From Erigeron canadensis (taxonomy: Eukaryota > Streptophyta > Magnoliopsida > Asterales > Asteraceae): 64,000 bases of DNA. Below, piece after piece: positions 1 to 11,731 of the stretch. The notes beneath the pieces were generated by a model, which worked only from the letters and a program-made list of their open reading frames with translations, searched no databases and was not told the DNA's origin. Every line of letters starts with the position of its first letter. Position 1 is the stretch's first letter. The position numbers and the translations under genes were made by a program. The stretch lies in contig NC_057768.1 of the NCBI RefSeq assembly GCF_010389155.1, forward strand, positions 47,099,633 through 47,163,632, read 5' to 3'.

Positions 1-319
1 TTGTAATCATATCACAAGTGTTTATGAATTTAAGTGTTGGTGTGTAATTTGTAATCTTATTCCAAGTATTTATCATTTGACAATACATTATATGACTGTT
101 AATAGACCGGAATGGCGGAACAAAGACGGGATATATATATATATATATTGAAAAGTTATTTTGAGAACCTTTTTTTTTGCGAGAACCTTTAAAATTTTTT
201 CAAATCAAGCCCAACCGATGATTATTCTTTACTTGAAAATTGTTTTTTGATTGTTTCTGAATAACTTATGTGTAATTTTGAAGTTTATAATTGTGTGGAG
301 GCATGAATTATCATCCGTT

Positions 320-459
320 ATACAATTATGTGGAGATTTGGATTCTTGATCACATGTGCACGAATATTCCTATGATTACATGTGATCGACTTGCATACAT
401 GTAATCATAGCAATATTCGTGCACATGTGATCAAGAATCCAAATCTCCACAATTATATA
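320..459. repeat. Near-perfect 63-bp inverted repeat (hairpin)
   Basis: The arm at about 320-383 is repeated in reverse complement at 397-459 with only a few mismatches, around a 13-nt loop at 384-396. Both arms contain TCTTGATCACATGTGCAC. A transcript through it would fold into a long, almost perfect hairpin. It lies just inside the left arm of the larger element. Confidence 0.8.
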
Positions 460-464
460 ACTGA

Positions 465-1862
465 TCGACGTCGAAGTACCGATCAAAAATAAATACCTAA
501 ATACCTTATAGTAGATAGGGTAAGTGGATATCGTTCCTACGAGGAGCTTCTGTGATTATAGTTAAGTTGAACAATCACGATTGATTTTGAAGATAATACT
601 AACCCTAAATTTGATCAAAGAAAATGACAATGGAATTAATTCGCTAGACTTATACTAATTGAACTAAGCAATAATATAAAGAAAGTTGTAGACAGTAATA
701 AAAAGGGCGCATCCCTCCCGGCTCCTGGATAATTGAATAAACTAGTTCAACAAACCCTATGAATCATTTGTTCCAAATCACATAGACATAATTTGTTAAG
801 TTGCAATGAACTATTTTGGGCACAACCTATGTTTACCACACAACTTGTCTTAATCCCTAAGCTAGTTGGACTCAGTACAAATTGTTGACTCACAATAGAC
901 TGTCTTATGATAATCAGATAACAACTTAAATGAACAAATATTCAAGTACTTGCATAAATCACCAACGAAGAATCAATGTTCATACAAATAAATAAAAGGT
1001 TTGCTAAACATAGTTAAACAAGAATCATTCACCGGGAGAGATAACGAGAGGTTTAGCCAGACATCTCCATCTTCAGATATTCAATGGTTGATGAAGAAAA
1101 TCCTTGATGCATGAATGGATTGATGGTTGGAATGATTATGAATGATTATGGATAGTGTGGGTGTTATAGGGATGTTGCAAGGGTTTTGATCAGATGAAAA
1201 TACCCTAGAAGCAGCCCCAAGGGCGGATGGAATGTGTGTGTTGCGGCCCTAGGGTTTTTGAGTTAGTATTTATAGGTTTAAGGCAAAACCCTAACTGAAC
1301 CGACTTTTCCAACGGCGCTGGTGCACTCCCAGCGGCGCTGGTGAGGTCCCCAGCGGCGCTGGTGAGGTCCCCAGCGGCGCTGGTGAGGTCCCCAGCGGCG
1401 CTGGTGAGGTACCAGCGGCACTGGGCATGCTTTTTGGGTGAGGAGCGGCGCTGGTGATGTACCCAGCGGCACTGGTTAGCTTCAGAATGACTTCCAGTGG
1501 CTCTAGAGAGAAATGAGTGGCGCTAGAGGTTTCAGGTTCAACATGAAAGTTGTAGATCTTTCTCTTGCCTTTCCGTGGATAGCTTACTCGTCAGAAACGG
1601 AGTCCGTATGAAAAAGTTATGCCCAAAATACTAACATATGGTCATTGGCTTCATGTTGGCAAAAGTTTCTTTATTTTAAGTCTTGAATCTCGACCCGAAT
1701 TTTCATCGAATCACCATTTATCTTCCTTTAAGTCCTTTATCACAATTTCTTAACGTTTCCTTCATGCCACGAGCAATGAACCTGAATTCACATATATATG
1801 CCATTAAGTATCCTAAGTTCACTCAAAACACAACAAAATGGCTAAAACTAGTGCGGTAAAAG
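465..1862 (-). mobile_element. LTR-like retroelement block, minus strand
   Basis: Read on the minus strand, this block has a GC-rich box built on CCAGCGCCGCTGG, then a TATA-like CCTATAAATAC about 50 nt further on, a long non-coding stretch, and finally a segment ending in TTTGATCGG. The same order and similar wording occur on the plus strand at 24440-25735. This resembles the LTR or leader of plant Ty3/gypsy (Athila-like) or LARD elements. The family name is inference; no TG...CA boundary or duplication was found. Confidence 0.4.
1312..1476. repeat. GC-rich minisatellite, 21-bp unit
   Basis: About five close copies of a 20-21 bp unit (AGCGGCGCTGGTGAGGTCCC) start near 1331, 1352, 1373, 1394 and 1414, with degenerate copies at about 1312, 1443 and 1464. 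It is a sharp GC island in AT-rich DNA. A minus-strand open frame through it reads as GPHQRRW repeats and is a by-product of the repeat. Confidence 0.9.
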
Positions 1863-2058
1863 TCTATATAGTTATCGTTCATCAATAACGGATGATAATC
1901 TATGTCTTCACATAATTATAAACTTCAAAATTACACAAAAGTTATTCAGAAAAAAGTCAAAAAACAATTTTCGTGTAAAGAACAATCATCAGTTGGGCTT
2001 CATTTGAAAAGTTCTCAAAGGTTCTCGCAAAAAATTTTTTCTTAAAATAACTTTAATT

Positions 2059-3122
2059 GTACCTTAAAAGATATAGCTATGATATGCACCCACAAAGGTC
2101 AATGAGATTGTTATTTGTTCAAATAGAATGTTCCAAGAACCTTTTAATTTGCTACCTATCTACGTACATGTATATTCTTGCAAAATGCTGTAAGTTGCAT
2201 CGTATAGAGAGTTTTCTTGAAACATACATGAACCATGAATTTGAGAAATAGTTAGTACTTGAGAAATATAAAGTGTGTGTATCCACGTACGACAGAGCAT
2301 CTTAAACTTGTTTATTGAATCTCTTATACAATGTATAGGTTTTGTGTAATAAAGAGAAACAAAACGGTTTGATCAACGCAAATTTTCAATGGATACCTTT
2401 TTATTGCTATTGAATCAAAGTATTAAAATTAGTTGTGTTGTAGAAATAAATTTGACACATTATTAAATGTAAATGTACATATTTGAATGACATATACACA
2501 TATAACACACTCCTAGTTGGTTTATTTGAAGTTTGAACACACTTTGAAGTAAACAACTTGAACTAACTTCTGGGCTACTTGCTGAGCGAGTTCACCAATT
2601 GAAGTAAATGCAAGCTATAAATCCGAGCTCATGTAACATACTTTTTAACTTTTGTTCCAATGTACACAACAGCCAAAAATAATGCCAAAGTATCATATAC
2701 CACAATTTCAAATTTTGTTTCATTATCAACAAGACATGATTAAGTGAACTAATCTTATAACAACACTTCAATAGTTTCATCTATCTATTAACAAATATTA
2801 TCCGTTGTTATTAGAAGAAATTTGTGAATAAACTGTGTGCATTAGTACTCTTTGGAATTTGTTATATCTAAATAGAAGAAGAGAAAAAACGATGTTGCTA
2901 TTCTATAGCTTAAAGCCTTAAACCATAAACCATAAAAACAATATAGGTTTTCTTATAGTATAATGTATGTATATATTTTTTTAGCTTAACTTGGATGCAA
3001 TCAACTCCATCATTATGGATGTATTACCATAGAAATCAAGGGGACATTTTTGTAATATATCAATTATCTATATCATGATATGTATGTAACTACATATATG
3101 AACTTTACACATATTCGAATTT

Positions 3123-3160
<38 letters not shown>

Positions 3161-4012
3161 TGATAACCATTCTTGAAAGAAAAAAAGAAGTAAGCCTTTT
3201 AGCTTAGGTTGTTTTCAAAAGTCCTCACATCCCGCTCATGAAACCAAACCAATATATACAAACTTGGTTCAGCATGTGATAGATATCCCACATGGGTAGA
3301 TAGGCTCAATTCGCCGTAGTGGAGCACTACGTAGTGTACTAATTAACGAACAAATTAAATCTGTTTGTTCGCATACGAAAATATTGCGTAGTTCTTTTTC
3401 TACTTTTTCTTCACATGTAGAAGAAACGAAGCTTTGAGACCGACATTAATTTGTGCCCCAAATCTGTCACTGGGAATGCTCTGCCTTCTTAATGTGTTAG
3501 TGCGCATGTTTGAAAATTTGCTTCATATATTTCGCCTTTTTCATCTAATGTTTTTATTTTTTGTTTTTATTTGGGGGGAAGTGGAGGTGATCATTATTAG
3601 AGAGGAAATTTTGATGTACGGCGGCAGTGAAGGAAAAGTGTGTACATGTTGGTGACAGTGGTGTACTGGTGATGGTGGTGGAAGCGACTAGCGTTATTCA
3701 TGTAAAATTACTTGATATTAAGAGGTAGTGGGATATTTTAAAGGATAAAAATTGATGTAAAATAAATCATCAAAGTTACAAGATTAACACTCATTTCGTA
3801 TTTTTTTTTTCCAAAAGAAAGTTTATTAAAAGTAATTTGATTAATTAGTAATTAATTTTTCTCTAAGTAAATGTTAGAAGCTAGTATAGACTATTAGAAT
3901 ATTAGATAGCGATGACACCGAGATGATAATATATAAGTGAAGAATTTTGATAATAAAAGTTAGTGATACGTTATAAACTTATTACATGCAATAAAAAATA
4001 CGGAGTAGTAAC
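2059..4012. other. Intergenic, no gene seen
   Basis: AT-rich sequence with only short chance ORFs. It holds a TA microsatellite at 3125-3157. I see no recognisable gene or intact element. Confidence 0.6.
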
Positions 4013-4020
4013 TTTATATA

Positions 4021-4192
4021 GGGAGAATATGAGGCTGTTAGGCATTTAAGTTGGGTGAAAACCTCTTACATATTTTTTTTAAAACCATAAAATCATGGGG
4101 GTCAATCATTAATTCAAAATATTGAAATATTGGTATGTGGGAGGTCTTTCACCCAAATTTGGTACATAACTGCCCCATACTCACTTTTCTCT
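4021..4192. mobile_element. Small MITE
   Basis: The imperfect termini (GGGAGAATATGAGG at the left; the reverse complement of TGCCCCATACTCAC at the right) and inner GGTGAAA / TTTCACC segments are inverted. The element is flanked by identical TTTATATA at 4013-4020 and 4193-4200. Its termini resemble those of the element at 47432-47604. There is no coding capacity. Confidence 0.55.
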
Positions 4193-4200
4193 TTTATATA

Positions 4201-5689
4201 TTATAAAACATACACGAGCCTTGAATTTCGTAATATATATAATATAATAAAATTACAAGTTTTATGTGCGAATCCCAGGATTAGATATCAATTAGGAGTT
4301 TTTTCCGAATCTAGTATAATGAAAAAACTTATTTACCAATTTAGTATAGTTTCAAAAATATTTACCAAATTAGTATAAATTTATTAAATATAGAGTTTTT
4401 AATACATCTCATTTTTTTAAATCTTGTTCTATCTTTATCATCTTCAATATTCACAAAAGCCTAACTTAAAATCAACCTTAATAAAGCCCAGTGTTAGCAA
4501 CAAAAACCTATATGAATAATTCTTCAAGATGTATAATATTTATGCACAGCGAGTCAGGGTCTCACCGATAATCCATCTAGTCTCTTTTACTTGAATATTT
4601 TAATTGTTTTCTGTTTCCACACCTATATGGCTAATTGGCTATATATATGTATCTAATATTTTCCACGGCTATCTATTATCCATACTCAATTTAATTTTTT
4701 GACGTTTTCACTACATGTGTGAAATACCTACCAAGTGTAACCAGTACTGCCCAGTTGTCATATGCATATATCTTAGAAATCTCGTATAATTGTCATATGA
4801 GTTTGCAACTACCCAAGATCTCAACTAACTTGATTACAGTATATACCTTTTGTTAAAAGAGCTGGTACTCCGGCCAATTGCTAGCTAACTATCTAAACAT
4901 AACTATATAAGTAACACCAATTGATTTTAACTTTGTGGTGCCAACTGAATTTCAACACCAATTGAGTTTTAACTTTGTGGCATTCCATTTTCGTTATTAT
5001 AAATTCATTTAGCCCTTTAGATTTGTATATATTACGATATATAATGAAAGATTTCTTTTGTTGGGTTAATCTTGATTTCCTTTCCGTGTTCGAGCCTGTT
5101 TAAACGAAACTGGCTTTTTAGCAAATCGACTCATTTGAAGAAAGCATCATTTAGTTAAGTATTAAGGTAATGGATGTGGAGAAAGCGATGCAAGTTCAAT
5201 CTTATTTAGTAGGTTATTTTGTTAGTGGGAAATATTTTTAGAAGTATGCTAATTTGGTAAATAAAATTTCTTACTATACTGTTTTAGAAAAAAACTCATT
5301 CAATTAGTTTCATCAAATGCCCATCTCCGAGACTCCGAAGCTTTGGCTTGGGCCTCAATCGTTGACCGGCCCGTTTTCAAGTCTGCAAATTTCTATCCTC
5401 GTAATTAATTGTCAGTAATTACTTAACCATGTCCAAAAGTGTTCGCAAATGCTAATCATACATACATGGAAATATATGATGAGTTTTAACAGTTAATTAT
5501 TACGCGTAAACATGTGACTGAGAGGACAGACTCGATCTCGATATGATCATACGTTTGACTTTTTTGAACACGGCTATATAGCGATTTGATTACTCAATCG
5601 AGTAGTGACCCGGGATATATAAATGATCAAGAAAGTGGACGACAAGAAATAGCACCACAAAAAAGACCCACCATATCATGTAGTTAGCT
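4201..5689. other. Intergenic, no gene seen
   Basis: AT-rich DNA with no ORF of interest. A short direct repeat containing ACACCAATTGA...TTTTAACTTTGTGG occurs near 4915-4980. The right end grades into the promoter-like segment of the broken GRP copy. Confidence 0.5.
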
Positions 5690-6358
5690 ATAGGGTCGTA
5701 AATGAAAATGAAAAAGAGAGGGTCCGGCTGGTGTTCTCGATATTTGCATGTGGTTGGGCCTCTTGAATTGAAGTATATACGTAGTGCTCGATCTTAGAAA
5801 CCATCCTACCTAATGCATGCATTGTTGGTCCCTCGTCTCTTTCTTACAAACAACAATAAATACTAAACTCATCTTCTTATTTCACAACACTTAAACACAC
5901 GACGTGTTCGTCTTGTTCTTCATGCTTTTACAAATGGACTTTACATGGGTATTTATAATTACCCAATAGACACATACTAAACAACACACCCTTTCACTAA
6001 AGGGTATAACTTTCTAACAGACACATCTATTCTGAAAGTCGCGTCCCTTCACAATCTTAACTGCCTATAACCGAAAATAACTTCCATTCGGTTATACACT
6101 TTATTTTTGAAACATTAGACCCCTAAACTTATATACGTAATTATTGACCCCACTCAAAAATTTCTAGCTTCGCCACTAGGTGGAGGGGGAGCACGAGGAA
6201 GTGGATATGGTAGTGGAGTTGGTGATGGTAGTGGTTCCGGAGGATCGCATGGTGATCATGGTGGACATGATGATTGTGGTTCAGGAGGCAGTGGTTGTCA
6301 TGGCGGATATGGAGGAGGTAGTGGCAAAGGTAGTGGTCATGGTGGTTATATCCCTTGA
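5690..6358 (+). pseudogene. Broken glycine-rich protein paralogue
   Basis: Codons 6182-6358 read GGGARGSGYGSG... and end in GHGGYIP-stop, exactly the last residues of the intact minus-strand GRP at 8786-9562. There is no start codon or signal peptide in frame; an in-frame stop lies just upstream near 6116. Further upstream, TAGGGTCGTAAATGAAA at about 5691-5707 and TTTGCATGTGGTT at about 5742-5754 match the promoter of the intact gene (TAGGGTCATAAGTGAAA and TTTGCATGTGGTT). Between promoter and C-terminus lies unrelated sequence whose right edge (TTTCTAGCTTCGCCACTAG, 6161-6179) resembles a hAT-like transposon end. I infer a second GRP copy whose signal peptide and N-terminal repeat were lost or displaced by an insertion. 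The matched segments are seen directly; the insertion mechanism is inference. Confidence 0.75.
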
Positions 6359-7826
6359 AAGCGTGATACACATATATTTTTTACTCTCTCTAAGTTAAGA
6401 CGAGGAATTGACTACTTCAGCTCATATAAACTATAAATTATTACATTATGATTATAACTACAATGAGAATAAAATATCTATTGTATGAAACATATATGAA
6501 CATGTATGCCAATGACTCCACTTGTTAAAAATATATTGTGGAACATATATGTATCATAAAATGGGCTTTCGTTTGGAATCATATTGTATCTAACAATGGA
6601 TTTTCTTTCGTTTCATACATTTATATTTACTTAAGCGAATACACTCTAAGTCATACGTAACTATAATTTTACCTAGGTCATATGTTCACACCACATTTAA
6701 ATCAAAGGATTAATTACCAGGGACTTGCTCCTTACATTTAAACGCACAATGAAGTTCTGTTTTTTTCAACATAAATGATATCTGAATCCATGACTGGAAA
6801 ACTTTTCGTTTTTGACAAAAAGCCATGTGTGCCAATTCATATGTTACCAACCTAAAACCGGGCCAGTATTAATGTAAAGTATGAAATCTTGAGTCCAAGA
6901 CGGGACCAAAACACTGAAACAGAACTTACAACAATTCGCCTATAACACTACAATGAATATGTACATAAGGTGCGATTATCATTTCCTAATTGATGTTCCC
7001 TTGCACGATCAAATAAATCATATACAAATGAATAACAAAGTTCACAGTGCTGGAAATGAGAAAATCATATAAATGACTATCCTAATCCCAAGTTCTAAAA
7101 AGTGGCAAAAATCGTTCAATATGAACTAGATTTAACGAATAAATCACAGTTAGAACTTGATTAACTAAATGATAGTTGATTTCATACATAACAAAAATTA
7201 CCTTGGTTTCACAGTTGTTTTAATAAATTGAGGTGGTGCTAATGGATCACAATTGCAATCTAAACAAAATTCAACTGGTATCCCCACCATTTCAGGTTTC
7301 AAACAAAAATGAAGCGATAGTGTACAAGAAGGGTCATCATACGAATTTTTGTGAGTGGAGAGGGTTGAAATCTACTAGATCATACGCACATGCCTATATA
7401 TATGACCCATTGACAATTTGACATCATTTTGAATTGCAGAGTCTGGATTTTATTGCCAGTTTATTGTGATTGCATATTTACTTTCATGTGTTTTTCTATT
7501 GTGTATGGTGATGAAAGAGTTGAAGAAACAAAGTTTCTCAATATTGAAAAACCTCAAATCAATAAAAACTCTTATCTACAATCAATATATTGTAAATAAA
7601 TACAAAGCGGAAAAACAAATAGGCCCTATATATAGTGACATGGATGTTACTTGGCCGAGATGACCGTTTGGGAAATACTACTAATAACTAGTCGGTAACT
7701 AAAAGTCAATACTCAATAACCATCTTAAATTGGTTCAACAAATGTAAAAATCAACGAGATCGGGATCGAAGGTAGGGATTCAATTCAACGGGGTCGACTC
7801 AAAAATCAGATCAATTGTGGTCAATG
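6359..7826. other. Intergenic between the tail-to-tail GRP copies
   Basis: AT-rich DNA with no convincing gene. Short ORFs at 7233-7421 and 7466-7663 have no recognisable features. Confidence 0.5.
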
Positions 7827-7834
7827 TTTCATAG

Positions 7835-8039
7835 CAGAGGCGGTATCGGGAAAAAATTCTAAAAGGAGCAAACTTAAAAAACTTATGAAAAATAAATTTA
7901 AAAGGGGGCAAAATGTTAAAAACCTATAGAAATTTTTTAAAAATTTATAAAAAAATTTAAAAAATACATAACAAAATTTAAATTTGGAGGGGGACATTGG
8001 ACCCCCTTCCCCCCCTCCCCCCCTTTAGTACCGCCCCTG
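7835..8039. mobile_element. hAT-type MITE, 205 bp
   Basis: Termini are CAGAGGCGGTA at the left and TACCGCCCCTG at the right, a hAT-like inverted pair. The 8-bp flanks are TTTCATAG (7827-7834) and CTTCATAA (8040-8047), matching at six of eight positions as an aged hAT target duplication would. The interior is A/T-rich with a C-run near 8000-8023 and no ORF. Confidence 0.8.
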
Positions 8040-8047
8040 CTTCATAA

Positions 8048-8785
8048 TCGGTCAAAATTTAAGTGAATCTATCAACTTTGGTAAAAAAAAAAATTATGAA
8101 AAGTTTTATTAAAATGTTAATTTAATTTGAGTTTATATTAACGTTGATGCTTCTAAATAATTATGTAAGTATGAAGTTTTTACATATAATTTCATAAACT
8201 ATATTTTATATATGTAAAAATTACCCAAACTAATTTCTCTATAAATTCTCATCGTTTTTCAAAAAATTCTAACTTTCCACGTCAATAATCCAATTCTGAA
8301 TCACTAATTCCCAACCTTAGGTTAAATACTATGACATGTCACATGTTTAACTACTTTCTTACATTACTTTACTTCTTATTAAGCTTTACACCTCAATTCC
8401 ACCTCATTATATTTATTATAAGTGAAATTCAACTTACACAACACTACTTATAATACTTCACCTTATAATTTATTATTTTAGACATACACAAAGTACGACA
8501 TATTTCATGTCTTGGTACCAATATCAAACCAAGATCAACTATTTGTATGCAAGTCGTGTGAAAGTAAGCATAATAAAAGCACAAGATAAACAAGTTGATG
8601 GTAAAATAGATTAACTCTTGATATATAATAACAAACATCCAAATATTTAAACTCAAACACACATGAAAGAAGATTACAAATTGAAGCATGCGTCCATGCA
8701 TCTATTTTTGTTCATTAGTTATATTATTGAAGAATGTAGTCATTGTCCATTTTTGACATTGAATCCAAGAGTAGGTATATTTCCT
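8048..8785. other. 3' flank of the GRP gene
   Basis: AT-rich sequence that includes the presumed 3' untranslated region of the minus-strand GRP gene. No other gene is seen. Confidence 0.4.
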
Positions 8786-9562
8786 TCAAGGAATATAGCC
8801 ACCATGTCCACCACCTTCGCCACTTCCACCGCCGCTACCACCTCCATGCTCACCTACACCACCACCGCCTCCACCACCTCCTCCGGAACCACCTCCACCT
8901 CCTCCGCTATATCCACCGTATGATCCTCCAGCACCCCCTCCTTCTCCACCTCCCCTACCATATCCACTTCCCCCAACTCCTCCAATGCCAGCTCCTCCTC
9001 CACCACCAGCACCATGTCCTCCACCACCACCAGCGCCTCCAGCACCACCAAATCCACCACCGATCCCCCCTCCTTCTCCTCCACCATAACCTCCACCATG
9101 AGCTCCTCCTCCCCCTCCACCACCACCACCACCAGTACCACCACCACCACCTCCACCTCCGGTTGATCCGCTACCATATGATATGCCACCATGTCCACCA
9201 CCACTCCCACCTCCTTCACCTCCACCATAGCCGCCTCCACCTTGCGCTCCTCCTCCACCACCACCACCTCCACTACCACCCCCTCCACCTCCTCCTCCTC
9301 CTACCGCTCCACCACCATACCCTGCACCACCACCTTTTCCAGCGCCACCTCCATATCCCGCCCCATGTTCACCTCCAGGCCCATAACCGCCACCACCTCC
9401 GCCACCACTACCACCTCCACCTCCACCACCACCACCTCCTGCTACATCTCCATGAGTGTATGGAATACTCTCTTCATAAGTCAAAAGAGTTCTAGTAGCC
9501 ACATTAAGGCCCAAACCCAATAACACCAAGAAAACCACACTAGAAACTTTGTGAATCGGCAT
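8786..9562 (-). CDS. Secreted glycine-rich protein (GRP)
   Basis: This is a 258-residue single-exon protein. I start it at the ATG at 9562, not at a further ATG 40 codons upstream, because 9562 gives a signal peptide (MPIHKVSSVVFLVLLGLG, likely cut after residue 22, NVA|TR) and sits about 50 nt downstream of a TATA box. After a short charged linker (TLLTYEESIPYTHGDV) the mature chain is almost entirely glycine runs broken by Ser, Ala, Tyr, His and Glu (GGGY, GGAH, GEGGG), ending GHGGYIP. Such class I GRPs are secreted and generally found in cell walls, where they are structural; there is no catalytic domain. No RNA-binding or oleosin domain is present. A broken paralogue at 5690-6358 faces it tail to tail and keeps similar promoter text. 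Frames antisense to it are low-complexity shadows. The GRP class is certain; the exact role is not. Confidence 0.85.
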   Translation of the reverse strand: MPIHKVSSVVFLVLLGLGLNVATRTLLTYEESIPYTHGDVAGGGGGGGGGGSGGGGGGGYGPGGEHGAGYGGGAGKGGGAGYGGGAVGGGGGGGGGSGGGGGGGGAQGGGGYGGGEGGGSGGGHGGISYGSGSTGGGGGGGGTGGGGGGGGGGAHGGGYGGGEGGGIGGGFGGAGGAGGGGGHGAGGGGGAGIGGVGGSGYGRGGGEGGGAGGSYGGYSGGGGGGSGGGGGGGGGVGEHGGGSGGGSGEGGGHGGYIP

Positions 9563-9610
9563 TGTGAATGTAAATGAGTGTGAGTTGTGGAGATTTGCAT
9601 GAAAATGGTT

Positions 9611-9623
9611 ACCTATATATAGG
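9611..9623 (-). promoter_or_regulatory. TATA box of the GRP gene
   Basis: On the minus strand this reads CCTATATATAGGT, about 50 nt upstream of the chosen start codon. Further upstream, at about 9662-9700, TTTGCATGTGGTT and TAGGGTCATAAGTG blocks are shared with the broken paralogue, so they may be conserved control elements. Confidence 0.6.
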
Positions 9624-9723
9624 CATTGGAAAGGGTGGTTTCCGGTGAACAAGTGGGCTAACCACATGCAAAAAGGGAACATCTTTCACTTATGACCCTA
9701 CGAAGTGGTCCGGTTAAGAATTG

Positions 9724-10847
9724 CCCGCCAACTAAAGAATGTTTTTCGCTAGTGTGCTTTTGCTGGTTCCCATAATTATCATATAAGTTTTCACACTAAT
9801 TTCTGTTGCTATAACTTGAAATTCCAAATCTTAGTAATACCGGCTATAATATATTATTAATTGTTATTGCTATTACATAATATTGATACCTCAACAAACA
9901 TAAATATCGCTAAAAAATCCAACATCATTAAAGCTGTTTTAGCATAAGTGAAAAATATGGTCGATATCATTTAACATGTACACACATTTGAATGAACCAT
10001 AAATATAAACCAATAATAACTTAATATAATTAAGTAATAATTTCTTATTATTGAAGCTTGTCAAAGTTAATTAAGTAAATGAGTTACTCGTATTTTCTAG
10101 ACGTACATAATTAAAAACTTTTATACTGTATCTTCTGAATATAAAGGGTAAATTATATTATATTAAATTTGGTCACGGACAACAAGCTGGTAGGTGTTGT
10201 TTAAAGACACAAATGGTCAAATGGATAATTGATATCCAACTCAACCCAAATGTTTTTATTTATTTAATTACTCCAGTTCTATAGGGCTTCAATGTCTTGC
10301 ACACTCACGAAATGGATCAACCATTAACTGATTAATTGACAATATGGCCTACGAAGATCGATCGAGGATACATCATATATGAATATGTATGTTGTACATG
10401 AATAAGCTGAAATCTTCTTATAGATTATAACAAAGTGATATGATTAACTAATTAACTGTATCAAAATGAGAGGAAAAAAAGTTCCTTGTCTGCAAATTGC
10501 AAAACTGTCTTTTTGTTCAAATCTTTATGAATTGTTTTTGCTAAATAATTCTAGTTCTAAATAATTTATGTTTGTGACTCTCTCTCAACGGACAGTTGAG
10601 GACATGTACATTTATCTATATATCTTTCGTTATCTCACTAATTGATCTTGCTATTTAGCATAAGTGACAATGTGCGTGTATAAAGTCACTAAACTCGTCA
10701 GTTTTAGTGATTATTACCAATGAACTCCTACTATAACATTAGAACCTGTACGTGACAGAAATAAGCAACCGAACCAATTATATGGGATATACTTTGTCAA
10801 TAACCAAGTCAATGAAATTCCCTTGATTAACTGATAGTCATACTAGA
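9724..10847. other. Intergenic, no gene seen
   Basis: AT-rich DNA upstream of the GRP promoter. No gene or bounded element is recognised. Confidence 0.5.
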
Positions 10848-10855
10848 GCCTCATT

Positions 10856-11723
10856 TAGAGTTCGCAATTTCTGCCACGGACCTGTTAGCACGACACGACT
10901 TGGTTTTTTCGTGTTTCGTGTTTTAACAGGTCCGGACCCGTTAAGACACGAATAGTTATCGTGTCTTAACATGTTCAGACCTGTTAAAGCACGATAAGAC
11001 AAGTAGTATATATATGGACATGTTAAGACACGTTAAAGACCCGTTAAGACACGATAAAATACGTTATCAGATCCCTTATCGTGTAACTTTTAACAAGTCT
11101 TTTAACAGGTCTCTTAACAAGTCCCTTATCGTGTAACCTGCTAAAAATCATGTCGTGTTCGTGTTTGGAAAAACTGACACGATTAGCTATCGTGTCGTGT
11201 TCATGTTTAATGTAAGTCCCTCACTGGATCATACAAGATTAAGTATCTAATGTATAAGTGCGGAAAATCTTATACACTAGCAATCAACACAATATATAAT
11301 AATAAGGAACACGAATAGATAGACTGGAACTGTATATTAATTCGGTAAATGCAATTACAAGTAAATACCAAGTTCCTAAACAAATGAATATGAGAAACAC
11401 ACTTGCTAGGAGATTCACCTTAAACATAAGGTTTAATCTCTATTTATACTAAAACTAATGGATTAAACGGACCTAGAATTTCATGGACCGAAGCCCATCC
11501 TGGACATCACACGAGCTCGACCTGGTCAAAGGTCGAGCTTGACTTGGTCAACAATCGAGGTTGACTTTATTATACGCGAAAACTTAACGTTTATTACAAG
11601 TACATATTCAATAGACTCAAGACAAACTTCTATAATGATGTTGTCACCCGAAAATGCATCAACATTTAACCTTATCGTGTCCGTGTCTTATCGTGTCGTG
11701 TCGGACACGATATGCCAACTCTA
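10856..11723. mobile_element. hAT-type non-autonomous element with perfect TSD
   Basis: Termini TAGAGTTCGCA (left) and TGCCAACTCTA (right) form an imperfect inverted pair. The 8-bp flanks are identical, GCCTCATT, at 10848-10855 and 11724-11731. The subterminal regions are dense in CGTGT / ACACG and GTTAAGACACG motifs, as is usual for hAT subterminal repeats. There is no transposase. A solo LTR is nested in the right half. Confidence 0.9.
11211..11664 (-). mobile_element. Solo LTR nested in the hAT element
   Basis: The 454-bp block begins TGTAAG and ends CAACA, so it has TGT...ACA ends, and is flanked by identical TTTAA at 11206-11210 and 11665-11669. On the minus strand it has a TATA-like AGTATAAATAGAG, which sets the orientation. 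The hAT text resumes on both sides. No internal retrotransposon region is present, so it is best explained as a solo LTR left by recombination. Confidence 0.8.
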
Positions 11724-11731
11724 GCCTCATT

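Larger units (their letters stand above)
142..2058. mobile_element. Long-TIR (MULE-like or foldback) element
   Basis: About 185 bp at 142-330 recurs as an imperfect inverted copy at 1872-2055. Both arms carry the same order of blocks: GTTATTTT, GCGAGAACCTTT, a GCCCAAC block, TTATTCTGAATAACTT-like text, GTGTAATTTTGAAGTTTATAAT and a CATCCGTTAT block. Long arms of this kind are typical of Mutator-like or foldback elements. I could not find a convincing 9-bp target duplication because the left flank is a TA run. There is no transposase ORF. The interior is occupied by an LTR-like block and a hairpin. Confidence 0.6.

Noticed and set aside
1278..1472. Minus-strand ORF with GPHQRRW repeats
   Set aside because: It is only the 21-bp minisatellite read in frame; no start context or other protein features.
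142..2058. Intact autonomous MULE
   Set aside because: No transposase frame and no clear 9-bp duplication; kept only as a long-TIR element.
6161..6179. hAT-like right end inside the broken GRP copy as a complete transposon
   Set aside because: No matching left end or target duplication could be found, so only the right-end resemblance is noted.
6141..6398. ORFs rich in Val/Met or His over the broken GRP copy
   Set aside because: Wrong frames of the GRP fragment; the Gly-rich frame is the meaningful one.
8743..9523. Long plus-strand ORFs (His- or Thr/Ser-rich) and a second minus-strand frame (8854-9288)
   Set aside because: They are shadows of the glycine-rich coding sequence in other frames.
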